From: Hanleya hanleyi
Taxonomy: Eukaryota; Mollusca; Polyplacophora; Lepidopleurida; Hanleyidae
DNA: 64,000 nucleotides
Direction of reading: 5' to 3'
Assembly: GCA_036873755.1 (NCBI GenBank)
Contig: JAVTVY010019599.1
Location: 1-64,000, forward strand
Below the pieces are notes generated by a model. The model saw only the letters and a program-made list of their open reading frames with translations, was not told the origin of the DNA and did no database searches. How positions within the stretch are numbered: position 1 is the first letter of the stretch; every line of letters begins with the position of its first letter. This document shows positions 1 through 11,959 of this stretch, one piece after another. A program made the position numbers and the translations under genes.

Positions 1-900
1 ACACTCATGCCAATAATTCTATACAAAATAGACCCTTTTGTGTCCCAATTACAATCGCACACTCGTGCTAGTAATTTTCAAAAACCTGCACCTCGTGCAT
101 GGTCAAATAAATGTAGGACTGTCCTTTCACGTCTAACACGGACAGAATAAAAATCAAACATCGGAGATGTACTCCCGTGATATTATACCACACGTTGAAT
201 TTACCTATCTGAACATTGACCTAAATATGCTCAAAGTCGTACAGTTAAGATACCTGCTTAGCTGTATCCGCTATCGTCGGTGCGCGAACACATCGCGGTA
301 CAAACTCAACCTGCATATAAGGCGACCTCATCTACAGAATGGCAAATCACATTATACATGCAACGACAAAACCCCACAGCCCTATGGGCTGAGGGGTAAA
401 AAGCCACAACAGAATATATTAAATATCCCTTCGGGTGAACATATTATAACAAGTTGTTCACTGCCAAAGAGCCTAAATACTAATGAAAATAGCAATGTCC
501 GTATCTTTGAAGTATGACCTTTATATTTGCACCTGTATATGCTTATCTGTTACTGCTTTAACCTCTGCAGTATTCTTGGAATCTGACTATTTGTAGGCCA
601 CAAACCACCATTGCTATTTTGGGGTCTAAGATTATAATCAGGACTTGACTTCCGGTTAAATTTGATTGGTCATTATAACTGACTGGGCGAGAAATGGTCT
701 GTGATATATTTTAAAATGTTTCTATAATATTAAACGCCAAATGATATCTAAACAAAATTAATAGGAGAAAACTCTGGGCCAGTTTGATTGCTCGCCTCCC
801 ATATTTTAATTGTGTCGGGGGAATGACCCAATTCTGCCAGCCGTATATGAAAAAATAAATCGTGACAATGTATGCTGAACAAGTAGGTACACCCGTTCTC
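1..900. other. Intergenic, no gene recognised
   Basis: No coding region is supported. An open frame from 167 to 517 on the plus strand has no recognisable domain and no partner elsewhere. A strong hairpin lies at 371-397: two 12-base arms that match at 11 of 12 positions around a 3-base loop, ending GAGGGGT. The same GGGGTAAAAA end recurs at 61640, so this is probably the end of a dispersed repeat. Confidence 0.5.
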
Positions 901-915
901 CCTCTCCTCCATTCC

Positions 916-978
916 CAGTCCTGATATAGCTGAAAAATGTTGAAAGCAACGTTAAACCCTATTCACTCACTCACCCCT
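916..978 (+). repeat. SINE-type 3' tail fragment
   Basis: The stretch reads GCTGAAAAATGTTGAAAGC and then AACGTTAAACCCTATTCACTCACTCACC. The same 3' end closes the 5S-headed SINE at 23752-23951 and, on the other strand, the SINEs at 28551 and 50734. No polymerase III head (A or B box) is visible just upstream, so I take it as a 5'-truncated SINE or the end of the partner LINE. Confidence 0.55.
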
Positions 979-980
979 AT

Positions 981-2104
981 AGTCTTCGAGCGATCATTCG
1001 TTCCCCACTCAGTGGAGCGAGACAATACCGCCAGTCTGTGGGGCTATATACCCCTAAAAATCAGACCTGTATTAAGCTGAATGACAATGGATAATTGAGA
1101 ATAGAGCGAAGAAAACCACCGTGTGTTTATTGACTTCATTTCCACGCGATGTTAAATGACGTCACTGATCCCTTCCACATTTCACATGTGACACCGGAGA
1201 CGCCCTTTTACATATGGTAAATAGCACCGATGATTTGCAAGCAATATTGAAATTCTAACTCTCGACTTCCAATAATCAATTAGTTAATGAACGTTATCTC
1301 ACAGCTTTTGTTTATATGTTTTGTTTCCCTCTGACATGATTCTGTCATCGCTCGAACCCGCTGTAGAGGCTAAGAATGTCCGGTGGCTAAGAGTGTCCGG
1401 CTCCTATCTTGTAACCCAGCTAGGATACTTTTCTCCACATTGGGGACAAGTGTCCTTCCTTGGTTGCAATAGAAAAGGATAAGAAAAGGGACACTAATCC
1501 CCAGAACATTCTTAGCCATCACACGGGGACAAACTATGGAACACCACTTTCCGGCTCACAATTTACTGTTTTCGTCTCGCTCGTTAAGTTCGATACTCTC
1601 GTCACTTACGAGTGCTTCGGCTGATCAAAAGAAATAACGGCCTGGGTACATACGTCCTTCATACTATCAAAGCGGTGAATGGACGTTTAACCGTACACAA
1701 ATCAGCGGAATACAAACAATTGTGGATCTGGAATAATCAGGGAAATATCCAGAGATTTTGTCTAGGAAAACCAATCAGTCAAATTTACTGTCTCTTGAGT
1801 TATAAATCCCGAAAAAGTCTGCCATTTAAAAAAGAATACATCATATTTTGCTATGGATCTGTCATAACGAAATTTGCTGAGAAATTCCTATGCAAATGCA
1901 TACTATGTGATCGCAAGTATCTGAAGTTTTAATTAATTTTGGCATTCTCTACAACAAATCGATAGAGTATGCATTCGGGTTGCCAGACGTCACTTGCAAT
2001 GATGTGTTCGTCCGTATCTACTAGTTAGTCAACCTGACGAATCTTGATTATGCTCCACAATATGGATTTTAGTGAGATATCATGTTGATTGTTTCGAGTG
2101 ACAA
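981..2104. other. Intergenic with an old fragment of the duplicated unit
   Basis: Positions 1595-1760 resemble 13105-13260 and 28190-28350 (GCTGATCAAA followed by GAAATAAC), so this is a third, more diverged piece of the large repeat. Positions 1385-1500 also match the reverse complement of 48340-48470 (Cys-poor, non-coding). The open frame 1612-1932 is not convincing as a gene: its paralogues do not keep the same protein. Confidence 0.45.
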
Positions 2105-2224
2105 GAATCCTCCACAGGAGCTCGTTACGTTAGAGGTAGGGAATATTTATTCCCTACCTCTACCCCCCCTGTAGTCAACCTAATTAACTAATTAATAACG
2201 GTAACGAGCCCCTGTGGAATCCTC
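2105..2224. mobile_element. 104-bp hAT-like MITE with 8-bp TSD
   Basis: The element is 2113-2216, flanked on both sides by GAATCCTC (2105-2112 and 2217-2224). The terminal inverted repeats read CACAGGRGCTCGTTAC (R is A on the left and G on the right strand), 15 of 16 identical. An 8-bp target duplication with CA-starting ends is the hAT pattern. Inside, 2131-2162 is a perfect 15-bp stem with a 2-base loop. It is too short to code, so it would depend on a hAT transposase in trans. Confidence 0.75.
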
Positions 2225-2640
2225 CATGTGGCGGCAGACTTATTATCTTCAGCCGTATGTAGCAAATGTCGGTGCGAGCCATTAATCATAACTAAACAGG
2301 AAGACAATGCCAATCTTCATCAGAATTGTCTCTCTTGGGTTTGATTAGCTTCTTTCTGCTCTGAAACTTAGCAGCTCTGCGTTCCTCTAATTTTGTTTGG
2401 TATCCACGCGTTTTTACAGAGCTACGTTTGAGCTGTATGCAAACCAATTAGATTGAAAAACTAGCCCGATGGAAATAGCATATGTCCTTAACCCTGCTAG
2501 ATCAAGAATTATAGCTGATGTGTTTTCAGGAATGATGAACCTATGCAAAGGTTCTTAAAAAGTCAATCCTGACTTCGATCCAATATCACAGATCTGCTAT
2601 GGTTGAGGGTGTCATCTGATGATTTAGGATGCAGATTCAG
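2225..2640. other. Intergenic, nothing recognised
   Basis: I see no open frame of note, no inverted repeat and no SINE head in this stretch. It lies between the hAT-like MITE and the start of the segmental duplication. Confidence 0.4.
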
Positions 2641-4059
2641 TGGTTAGGGGTGGTTGGTTTGAATTGGACTAATTGTAAAACTAAATTTGCCCAATGCAGA
2701 ACAGCAAGGAACTAAATTATTTACATACAGCCTGGAATTCATTCCAACAAACTAATCACTCTTTACGAATCACGCTGCTAGTACTGTGCATGGAGGACCT
2801 TATTAGTATTTGAGGACAAGCGTACTCGTCACATTATGGAACTAAGATAAGAGCACGTATTTGCGAATAGCGTTCGAGGTTCATTCACAACTTTTCTCAA
2901 ATTTTGTTAAGGCTAGGAGGGAATATTTCACTTTGTTACAGGAAATGAAGAGTACAATCGCAGTTGCAAATGGGCACTTTTCCCAGCTTGATGACGTGTT
3001 CAATTAAGAGAATTTTCGGCAAGAAAGCAATTGATATCGTGACCCAGTCTTGTTTCAAAAGAGAATCGACCCAGAAAGGACAACACTATTGTCAATAGCC
3101 TACAGTCCTTTCATGCCCACAGTGAGCTTTTTATGGGTAATATGAGGCAGAGGCATCGTTGAGCTGACAACAAACATGAGCTGTAGTTCCCATTTTATCT
3201 ATATGGTGTACCTGCGTACACTGAAGCTAGTAATATCTTCAAAACTGAATGGCGACGGAGTTTAAATGGGGAGTGTGTATAATGCTCTTGCAATAGTTTT
3301 CTTCTTTTTCTTGATACGGTCGATATGATATTTTTTATTGCTCTCTCGATATTGTCACTGCTAAAGTCGGGGCATTTGTTCCTCATTGGAGAACATGAGA
3401 AATAAAGCGATCAAAGGAATTACCATCATCCACTTAACTCAACAACCAATCGCGCATCCAATCTTTCTTCTAAATTTTCTGTATAGAAAACTCAATCGCA
3501 ATAAGATTACACATATCTTGAATGACAATAGCTTAGTCTGCGATGGACACTTTGTCTTTACCTTAAGGTTTACCGTAAATTTACAAACATCCATTGCTAA
3601 AGGTAAACTGAAATTGATATTTGCATTATTAGTCGGTATGTTTGTAGTTGAATATGACTCCGCGCGCCACAAAACCAGAGTAGGTCTGACACAAAAGGTT
3701 ATGTAGGAGCTGTTCACTTTCAACTGTTCTTTTTTAATATTTTTTGAAATTGTTGGGGTTTGTTTTGACTAATACCCATAAATTTTCCCAAAACTCATTG
3801 GTGGGTCTATTCTTGAAACATGGAGTTGAACAGGTGTCGTACACCGATGACGTCACGGTTTGATCTGTACCGGATTGGATTAGCGTGTGCCTGTCCCAAT
3901 AGCCGACTGTGTGGTAGCCACCTCGAGGCAGGGGAAGACAACCATCCTGGAGTTTGTTGTCTTTTTACGGACACGTTTTTCAACCGATGTCTACAACAAC
4001 TGTTAAACCTGAGTGTTACCACCGTTGATATAGCAACCGAGTGGAGAGCATGCGATGGT

Positions 4060-6660
4060 TTTCTACACAAATTTGGGTGCTCATTAGTTCTGATTCTTCG
4101 TTGTTATCTGCATCTCTGTCGTGGCGATTTTCCGCATGCTTTCCAAATTCTCGCTAGAAGGATTTGTATAATGACCATTCATATAAGAGGGATAATGGGT
4201 AATTGGGAAGTCGATTATTGTCTGATTGTTGTTTCCATCGGGACATTTATTAACAAAGAGACACACATAGATCTATATCAATTTCAGTCTATCTCAAGTG
4301 GCAGAACCATCCCCCCTCCCCCTCCTTTCAATAAGAGACCACCTGCACTCGGCCATTGAATATGGCCATTGAAATTGGTACCTTGCCAGTTGATACACGG
4401 TGGTGGTGGGGGGGGGGTTAAAATACATAGCAACGTGCGGGAGACGTAGCCAATTTTTCCAGCATTTTCCAATCTTTCGTTCTAATATTTGTTGATAATC
4501 AATTTAAATAGTGCCATAGAATAGAATAGAATAGAAATAATGTTTTCATAGGCGTGCTCAATAGAATATCTATCTATAGAAGACGATCTATGGATTACTG
4601 CATTATTGATGAAAGATTTTCTAAACCTCCATAATGATTCAACTGAGACTATCTCTCAGCTATAAGATTTGAAGATAGCAACATCGAAATCTATTGATCG
4701 CTGAGCACGCCTATGAAACATTTATTTCTTAAGTAGGCTAAATAGATTTAAATAACGGTACAATTTTCGAGCGTTACATCACCGGGCTCAAAGACGGCTC
4801 TGTTCATTTGTTGAAGGAAAACTCCACTGCAAACTGATCCTCAGGAGTAAGTTTTCCAATGAAAGTTTCCACATGATGCGGACTGGCAAGTCCGTTATTT
4901 TTACTAACGAATACAATCTTCAGTAAAGACGTTTCCCCCGAGATGCACTGTTCAACTAAACAATCCTAAATCTTAAAGTGTCTCCTCAGTCTGTCTATCA
5001 GACTTGGCATGTATTTCTCCGTGTTGATTAAAACTGGTGTCGATCATTAATTATACACCTCTTCCTATGATGTTTGAGCTTCGATGACCTGAACGTTCAA
5101 TACAACAATCAACTGAGATATGTACATGCCGGTAACAAACGAACTGCAATCAACGCATGGATCTGCTTGAGCTTCGTAATTTTTCCACTCTGCCTGATAT
5201 CTCAATTTTGATGTTCGACATAATATTACTGAGAGAAATTCTAAATCATTTGCCGGTGACCATCCAAAACCGATCAAGGTTTCATCGCGACAATATGGCA
5301 TTCAGAAAACAAATGTTAGTGGTATACGTGTTCCAGAATAAGGATCAATAAACTAAGATAGAGTATAGGTGGAAGTCGGTATTTCTGAATATCGCTTGAG
5401 TTTCGATCGGGACTTTTGTCGAATGTTCTCAAAGGTGTGAGGGAAAATTGGATTTTGTTACCTGTAATGAATAGTGTGTTACTTATAATGAATAATTCAA
5501 TCGTAATTTTACGGTGAGGATTTTTTTCGCCAGCTTGGGGACGTGTTTAACCAAGGGAACTGTCAAAAGAAGCAATTAATACCGCGATCCAATTGTGTTA
5601 CAAACGAGAAACCGTTAATGAGCAAACTGATCGTCATACAACGGTTTAATGAATCAAAATATCAACGTTGTTCTAGTTGCTGTCTGGGCATATGGTATAG
5701 CGGCATACATTAAAAACCCATGGTTTGCACCATGTGTCCGTCTCCCTTAGGATTGCATTCAGCTTGGAAACAAACAGATCGCCGAAGTCGCGACAAAAAC
5801 CTTTTTCTGATGAGACGACATAGCTTCTTCCTCGAAATTCTCGCCAGAACGTCCAGTCTGTCGTCTGCCTTTTCTGTGTGATGACAAATCTATTGGAATG
5901 AACTTTACTACACATATCTAAAATGGCAATAACCTAATCTACAATGAACACTCTCTGTCAACTTATGGTAAAAACCTGGTGATAAGGGCGGACCTCCACT
6001 TGTGGAGAACTAACACAAAAAGCTGTGTGGAAATGAAATAGAAACTGTAGCTAAAGCCACTGACATTTAACAGTGAATCGGTGATCGAACCATTTCTCAA
6101 GTAATATTTTGGGGGTTTGTTATCTTACCACTGTCGTGCTCTTCTATCTATGTCTAAGACAAATGTTCTCTCTGAAAGTTAACATGGTAGGTTGAGTCCG
6201 AGTCAAGGGCTTGCGGTGGCTTTTCACACAAATTTGGGTGCTCATTAGGTCTCATTCTTCGTTGTTATCTCCATCTCTGGCGTGGCGAGTTTCCGTTCTT
6301 CTGTCCAAATTCGCGCTAGGAGGATTTGTGCAATGACCCTTCATATAAGAGAGATAAGGCGTAATTGGGAAGTCGACTGCCTGACTCTTTCTCAATGGAT
6401 TTATAGTATTCTTGGTTGACTTCCGCAAATGTTCTCCCAAGAAAAATCAATATCCTGTTGGATTCCTCTTAACCACTGATTCGGAATCTGTGTGTGTGCC
6501 TGGACATATTAAAATAGTTATGATTTTTTACTTCGATTCACCGTTGGTTCTATATCAAAATGAGGATATATTAAAGAGATTCATCTCGAACATTGTTGGC
6601 AAAAGAACAATCGAAAGAACAAGAATAACCCAGCAAGCGATATAAATTATAAGATTCTGG
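4060..6660. repeat. Internal module, copy A1
   Basis: This module also occurs at 7550-9960, 16560-18300, 18890-20550 and, more decayed, 44620-46680. It has three recognisable blocks: one near 4800-5250 (GATCCTCAGG...GTAAGTTTTCC), one near 5760-6210 (GATCGCCGAAGTCGCGAC) and one near 6215-6660 (GGTAATTGGGAAGTCGA in the better copies). The third block is also present once more at 4065-4240. On the minus strand a possible exon ends at a GTAAGA donor at the 6116-6135 side. In this copy its frame is broken by a stop near 6250. I do not recognise the product. Confidence 0.6.
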
Positions 6661-8283
6661 AATTATGAGGCAAGATCTCGTCATTTATCGCAGATAGACG
6701 ATCGTCAACAGCGAAAATATTTGAGCTTGTCATTTGTCGTAGAATATAACTGTTTTGACTGTGAAGGTTAGATATCTTCGGGTTTCGCCGTAATTTTGCG
6801 CATAAGGTGTATAATGTATACGAGGACCTGGTGTTGTACTGATCTATATAGTCGTTATGGTTAGTATATCAGTATCAGACTCCAGGCAGCTGAAAATATG
6901 AATATATTATACGAAAGCTTTTTTATGATATTTTGTTCGTCTTGCGCTCAACGATTGAAAGTCGATGGATGGAAAAGAAAAGCACAAGGAAAGTTTCCTC
7001 TGTTTCTTCTCATGTGTTGTGATATTTACAGTGTCCTACAGCGATTAATTGAGAACGGATTTCCATGGATCTGTATGGAAGTGTTACGACAGGGCTCTTT
7101 GACTTTTTGAGCCGCCATTTGTATGTTCTATATACAAGCGCCAGATCTAGCATTCAGTAGATAGCCGTCGTTCAAAAAGAATCCACACGTCTGTATCGAA
7201 GGACCTTATTCATGAACCACAGCAGGCACGCAATATACAAATAAATAAACAAGATTTAGTTCCTTGCCAGGTGGAGTGACCAAACAGTCACATCCATATA
7301 ACTGATAGTTTCAGCTCGTTGAATCATTTTATCCAGGTTTAAAAATTTATCTGTAACACATCTTTCATCATATAACGCAGTAATTCAAAGAGCGTCTCCA
7401 TTTGGAACTTGGATTTAACCTTTTTGATTCAAAGATTTATAAGACAATCAGAGCAAAAGACAAAACATGCCAATGGCGTGAATAGTCTCAAATGATGTCC
7501 CATACAACTGGACAACAATCGACATAAAGGCGCCATTCCTTTCGAAATCGATACATGTAATGAATAGAATAGGAAAGAAAATACTTTTCAATGACGGCAG
7601 AATTTTAGATCGTAACATCACCTGGGTCGAAGATGGACATGTTAGCTGTTAAAGGAAAACTGAACTGCAAACTGATCCTCAGGGGTAAGTTTCCCCGTCT
7701 CTGAAGATATTCTATGAAAGTTTCCAAATGATGCTGGCGGATAAATCTGCTATTTTTACCAATCAATACAATCTCCAGTAAAGATGGGTCCCGCGGGAGG
7801 CACTGTTCAACTTAACAATTCCAAAGCTTGTATTGTTTCCCCAACCTGTCTCCCAGACTTGTCTTGTATTTCTCTGTGTTGATTAAAACAGGTGTCGCTG
7901 GGTAATTATACACCATCACATATGATGCATGAGCTTCGATAACCTGGGCGTTCAATCAGTACTGAAATACTCAGCTGTATATGCCGGTAACAAACGAACT
8001 ACCATCAACGCATGGATCTGCTTGAGCTTCGTGCTATTTCCACTCTGCCTGATATCTCAGTTCTGATGCTCGACAGAATATCATTGACAGAAATTCTGAA
8101 TCATCCACGGTGACGACCCAAAAACCGATCGTGGTTTCATCGCGGCAATCTGGCATTCATATATAAAATGTACTCAAGTTCCATGTTAAAAAAACATCTT
8201 TTAGTGGTATATGTGTTCAAGAAAAAGGATCAACAAACTGAGAGTACAGGTGGAAGTATTTCACAATATCGTTCAAGTACCTA

Positions 8284-8590
8284 TCGCGGGTGGTTGAGTG
8301 GGCACGGGTTCCTGTTGCTTCAATGCATTTTGCTGAGAAGCAACAGGAACTTGATAATGCGATGTCTAGCACTGTAATATCACTTGTCTTTATTGCACCA
8401 TGTAAGCGTCCTGTCTGTGTCTTGTGTACTGTTCTCAGTGTTTTATAGGGTGGATGGAGGGTGTCTGGTTCCATGCTGCTTCAAAAATTTCTTCTTTGAA
8501 GTAGCAGGAACGCAACTCGGCTGGGTGGTGCTTAGTTGGTTCGTCGCGATACAGCTGAAATATTGTTGAAAGCGATGTTAAATTCTATTT
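8284..8590. mobile_element. Insertion with two related hairpins and a SINE-like tail
   Basis: Two hairpins share one sequence. At 8308-8350, GTTCCTGTTGCTTC pairs perfectly with GAAGCAACAGGAAC across a 15-base loop. At 8468-8511 a variant (GTTCCATGCTGCTTCAAA) pairs with TTTGAAGTAGCAGGAAC with one bulge and one mismatch. The stretch ends at 8549-8590 with GCTGAAATATTGTTGAAAGC plus GATGTTAAATTC, the 3' end shared by the SINEs in this window. It interrupts module copy A2. I cannot assign a family. Confidence 0.5.
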
Positions 8591-9173
8591 CTAAGTTTTG
8601 TCAAATGTTCGCAAAGGTGCGAGGAAAAATTGGACTTTGTTACTTGTAATGAATAGTGTGTTACTTAAACAATGAATAATTCAATCACAATTGCACGATG
8701 TAGATTTTTTCCAGCTTGAGGACGTGTTCAACCAAGAGAATTGTCAAAATACCGCTATAATACTGATGTCATACAACGTTTACACTAGCGTACACTGAAA
8801 AAAAAATAGTTTGCGCCATGTGTCCTTCCCCTTCACGATTGCATTAAGCCTGGAAACAAACTGATCGCCGAAGTCGCGACAAAAACCTTTTTTTGATGAG
8901 ACGACCTCGCTTCTTCCTCGAATTTCTCAAAAGAGCATCCATCCTCTTCCGTGTCATGAAAAATCTTTACTAAAAATGGAATAACCTAATCTACAATGAA
9001 CACTCTTGTAAACCTGTGGTAAAGCCTGGTGATAAGGACGGACCTCCACAAAATGACTGGAGAACTAACACAAAAAGCTGTGTGGAAACCAACTGGAAAC
9101 TGTAGCTAAAGCCATTGACATTTAGCAGTGACAGGTGATCGAATCATTTCACAAGTAATATTGTTGGGGTTTG

Positions 9174-9503
9174 TTATCTTACCACTGTCGTGCTCTTCAA
9201 TCGTTGTCTAAGACAAATGTTCTCTCTGAGAGTTAACACGGTAGACCGAGTCCGAGTCGAGGGCTTGCGGTGACTTTCTACACAAATTTGGATGCTCATT
9301 AGGTCTGATTCTTCGCTGTTATCTCCATCTCTGTCGTGGGGAGTTTCCGTTCTTCTGTCCCAATTCGCGCAAGGAGGATTTGTGTAATGACCCTTGATAT
9401 AAGAGAGATAAGGGGTAATTGGGAAGTCGACTACCTGACTTTTTCTCAATTGATTTACAGTATTCTCGGCAGACTTCCGCAAATGTTCTCCCGAAAAAAG
9501 CAA
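9174..9503 (-). pseudogene. Unidentified module ORF with conserved splice-donor-like end
   Basis: The frame is 109 codons and has a close paralogue at 19797-20099 (100 codons) and broken ones at 6252-6440 and 46294-46479. The shared core includes LRKSQVVDFPITPYLSY and, further on, RTRSTVLTLRENIC. Just after LKSTTV the DNA reads GTGGTAAGATAAC, an acceptable GT donor kept in four copies. The basic, Ser/Thr-rich end could be a cytoplasmic loop of a receptor, but no membrane segment can be tied to it. The opposite strand is open too, so coding status is uncertain. Confidence 0.25.
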
Positions 9504-10021
9504 TATCCTGTTGCCTTCTCCTTAACCACTGATTAGAAATCTGTATGTGTGCCTGGACATTTTGAAATACTTCTGATTTTCTTACTTCGATTTACCGTTG
9601 GTTATATCCCAAAATGATGATATAATAAAGAAATTTGTCTCCATCATTGACGGCGAAGGAACAATCGGATGGAAAGAAATAATTGATCAAGCGATATAAA
9701 ATCAGAATTATAAGGTTAGAAATAGTACATTATTCCAGACAGACGTTCGTCGATAGTAAGTTTCCGTTGTCATTGAGGATTACCGCCCTGCTTTGACTGT
9801 GAAGGTGATATATCTATTCCACCTTCGTCTCCATTCTGTCTGCAATCGGTATAATGAAAGAAACGACAGTAACAGGAAATGGTGCTGGATATTTGATCTT
9901 TTACTGAACATTTACTTTTCATTGTAATTAGGGCATTGTAATTATCACCACACATGAGAAGAGCTTGACATATTTATATCAGGAAACTATCTCTCATCTG
10001 ATTATTTTTCTTACCTCTTGA

Positions 10022-10300
10022 GCTAGGGGGCCACCTTGATGACGTCACACTGACGTCTTTAAAAAAAAAAAAAAAAAATGGTAGATTTTTCGGTTAGATT
10101 TTTTGAATATTTTTATTAATGTAATTTCTCCGCAAAAACTGCTTGATAAATTAGTAAGTATTAATCCGATATGAAATAAAATAGTTTTCCCCACTTTTCC
10201 TCTCGGAAAATCAGAAATTTGGAAGAAAACTGACGAAAACATATTTTGTGGTACCTACGTGTGGCCGCCATCTTGAATTTACCCATGATCCTCTGCTCGG
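10022..10300. repeat. CRE-like palindromes and A-run, paired with 20690-20920
   Basis: Both segmental copies hold GATGACGTCACACTGACGTC near the left side and GGCC..CCAT.TTGAATTTACC at the right. In copy 2 the left side also has CAAGATGGCCAC, giving weak inverted ends around about 230 bp, so this may be an old MITE. Copy 1 has an A-run of about 18 at 10061-10078, where copy 2 has only a short one. No gene is seen. Confidence 0.4.
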
Positions 10301-11199
10301 GAAGTTATGCCGTAGCCGTCATGACCTGTTTACTTGCATTGTGACGTTAGCAACAATCGAATTAACATTTTCAATACATCTTACCTTGATGTTACTGAAG
10401 GACGCATATCCGCAGACACAGACGGGCGTCTCCTTTTAAAGTATAGTACAACAAACACATGGCAGATGGTTTGGTTTTGTTTACTTGGGCACACCAAATT
10501 AATAAACTATTGTTATCTTAATCGCTCCGTTTCATCCCAAACCCACACTCTATATGGTCATCAAAAGGGGGAGCACTCTGGCAGCGCGAGACATCGAATC
10601 GAGGGCCAACAACAAACAATCTTTTGCAGATTATCAGCATATTGAACCGTTCGTTAAGCCTAACGCAAGACGAAATGGACACATTTCTTGAGCGATAATT
10701 TTGACATTGATCTGTACCACTCCCTTTACACATCGACGCCATTCCATAAACACTCCATGTTAACTGTATGAACTCAAATTTGGCCGATATGATAGCTTTT
10801 CCATATATGTCTGTGCAAATTCGCAGTAGATTGGGTATCAATCTACATTTGATTATGGAAGGCGGCTTATGCACAGAAATCAAAAACTTTCTCAAGGGCC
10901 GAATCAATGGAATATTCAATTTATTTTGTTATATATCTAATGTCCTTATAATTCGGGAAACCTCGGGAACCTCTTCTGGGCTTTGGACTGATCACGACAA
11001 CCAACCACCTTCGAAACACCTACATGTATGTCGTGTCTATCTGTTTGGCATCTATATATAGTAGGTAACACATGGCTAATTTATATAGTCTATTGGTAAC
11101 CTAATGCCAGGTAACTCTTCACTGCAGACATCATATGCCCTAGTTGTGTTGATCGTCATATATGTTATAAGCTGGTATAATATGGTCCGTGTAATATTT

Positions 11200-11880
11200 G
11201 ACAATTCAGCTTTCCATCTTCTAAAATTGAAAGTAGAAAGATGGAAAGATCTACATCGCTCCCGTAAAATTGAATGTAGGAAGATAGAAATCTCTACATC
11301 GTTTCTGTATTCCAGCTTCCAAAATGAATTTATGATATACAGGAATAGAAATCTCTACATCGTTCCTGTATTCCAGCTTTCAAAATGAATTTATGATATA
11401 CAGGAATAAATGAGCGATATTCTGTTAAAATTAATTTCGTTCTTGCTAACGTTCAAGATTTGAAGTTTACCATCGAAGATTTGCCTTTTACGACTAGACA
11501 GATTTATTTTCATTCAGATCTGTCTGATTGAGATTAACATTCACCTTCTTCACAAACCCTTGTACCACACCAGACCCAAAATACACTGCAACACATAAAA
11601 TGTTGATATTGAGAGAAACATGACGAATTCGATCAAAGTATACCTCGAGTATCCCTATATATGACATGCATTTGATTTGAAATACAAAGGATGGAAGCTG
11701 TGTAATGCTTTCCAGCTACTTGTTTCAATTTTACAACATGGAAAGTTGGAATACGGGAGCGATATCGAGCTTCTCATTTTCCTACTTTCAATTCTGCGAG
11801 ACGAAAACCTGGACTACAGATGCTGTGTAGAGCTTTCCATCTATCTAGTTTCAGTTTTCGAAATAGAAAGCGGGGTTGTA
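11200..11880. repeat. Fold-back of minisatellite arms (copy 1)
   Basis: The left arm (11207-11405) is built of units around AGAAAGATGGAAAG.TCTACATCG. It includes a 60-bp direct repeat at 11285-11344 and 11345-11405. The right arm (about 11690-11880) carries the same units in inverted orientation (GCTTTCCATC, GTTTCAATTTTACAACATGG). About 280 bp lie between the arms. The same structure is in copy 2 at 21900-23480. I see no coding function. Confidence 0.6.
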
Positions 11881-11959
11881 TCTCAGGTATGCTTTTATTG
11901 TACCTGTTCATGTGGCAACTTGGATGGCATAACCACACGACCCCTAGCACCGGCATAAG

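Larger units (their letters stand above)
7550..9960. repeat. Internal module, copy A2
   Basis: This is the second copy in segmental copy 1, about 2.9 kb downstream of A1 by the shared GGATCTGCTTGAGCTTCG landmark (5158 and 8011). It carries a foreign insertion between about 8270 and 8590 that is absent from A1 and from B1. Its third block (9270-9720) is the cleanest, open on both strands: minus 9174-9503 and plus 9336-9536. Confidence 0.6.

Noticed and set aside
3820..4359. 179-codon plus-strand frame as a host gene
   Set aside because: The paralogous stretch at 16359-16682 does not keep the same frame or end, the minus strand is also open, and no domain is recognised.
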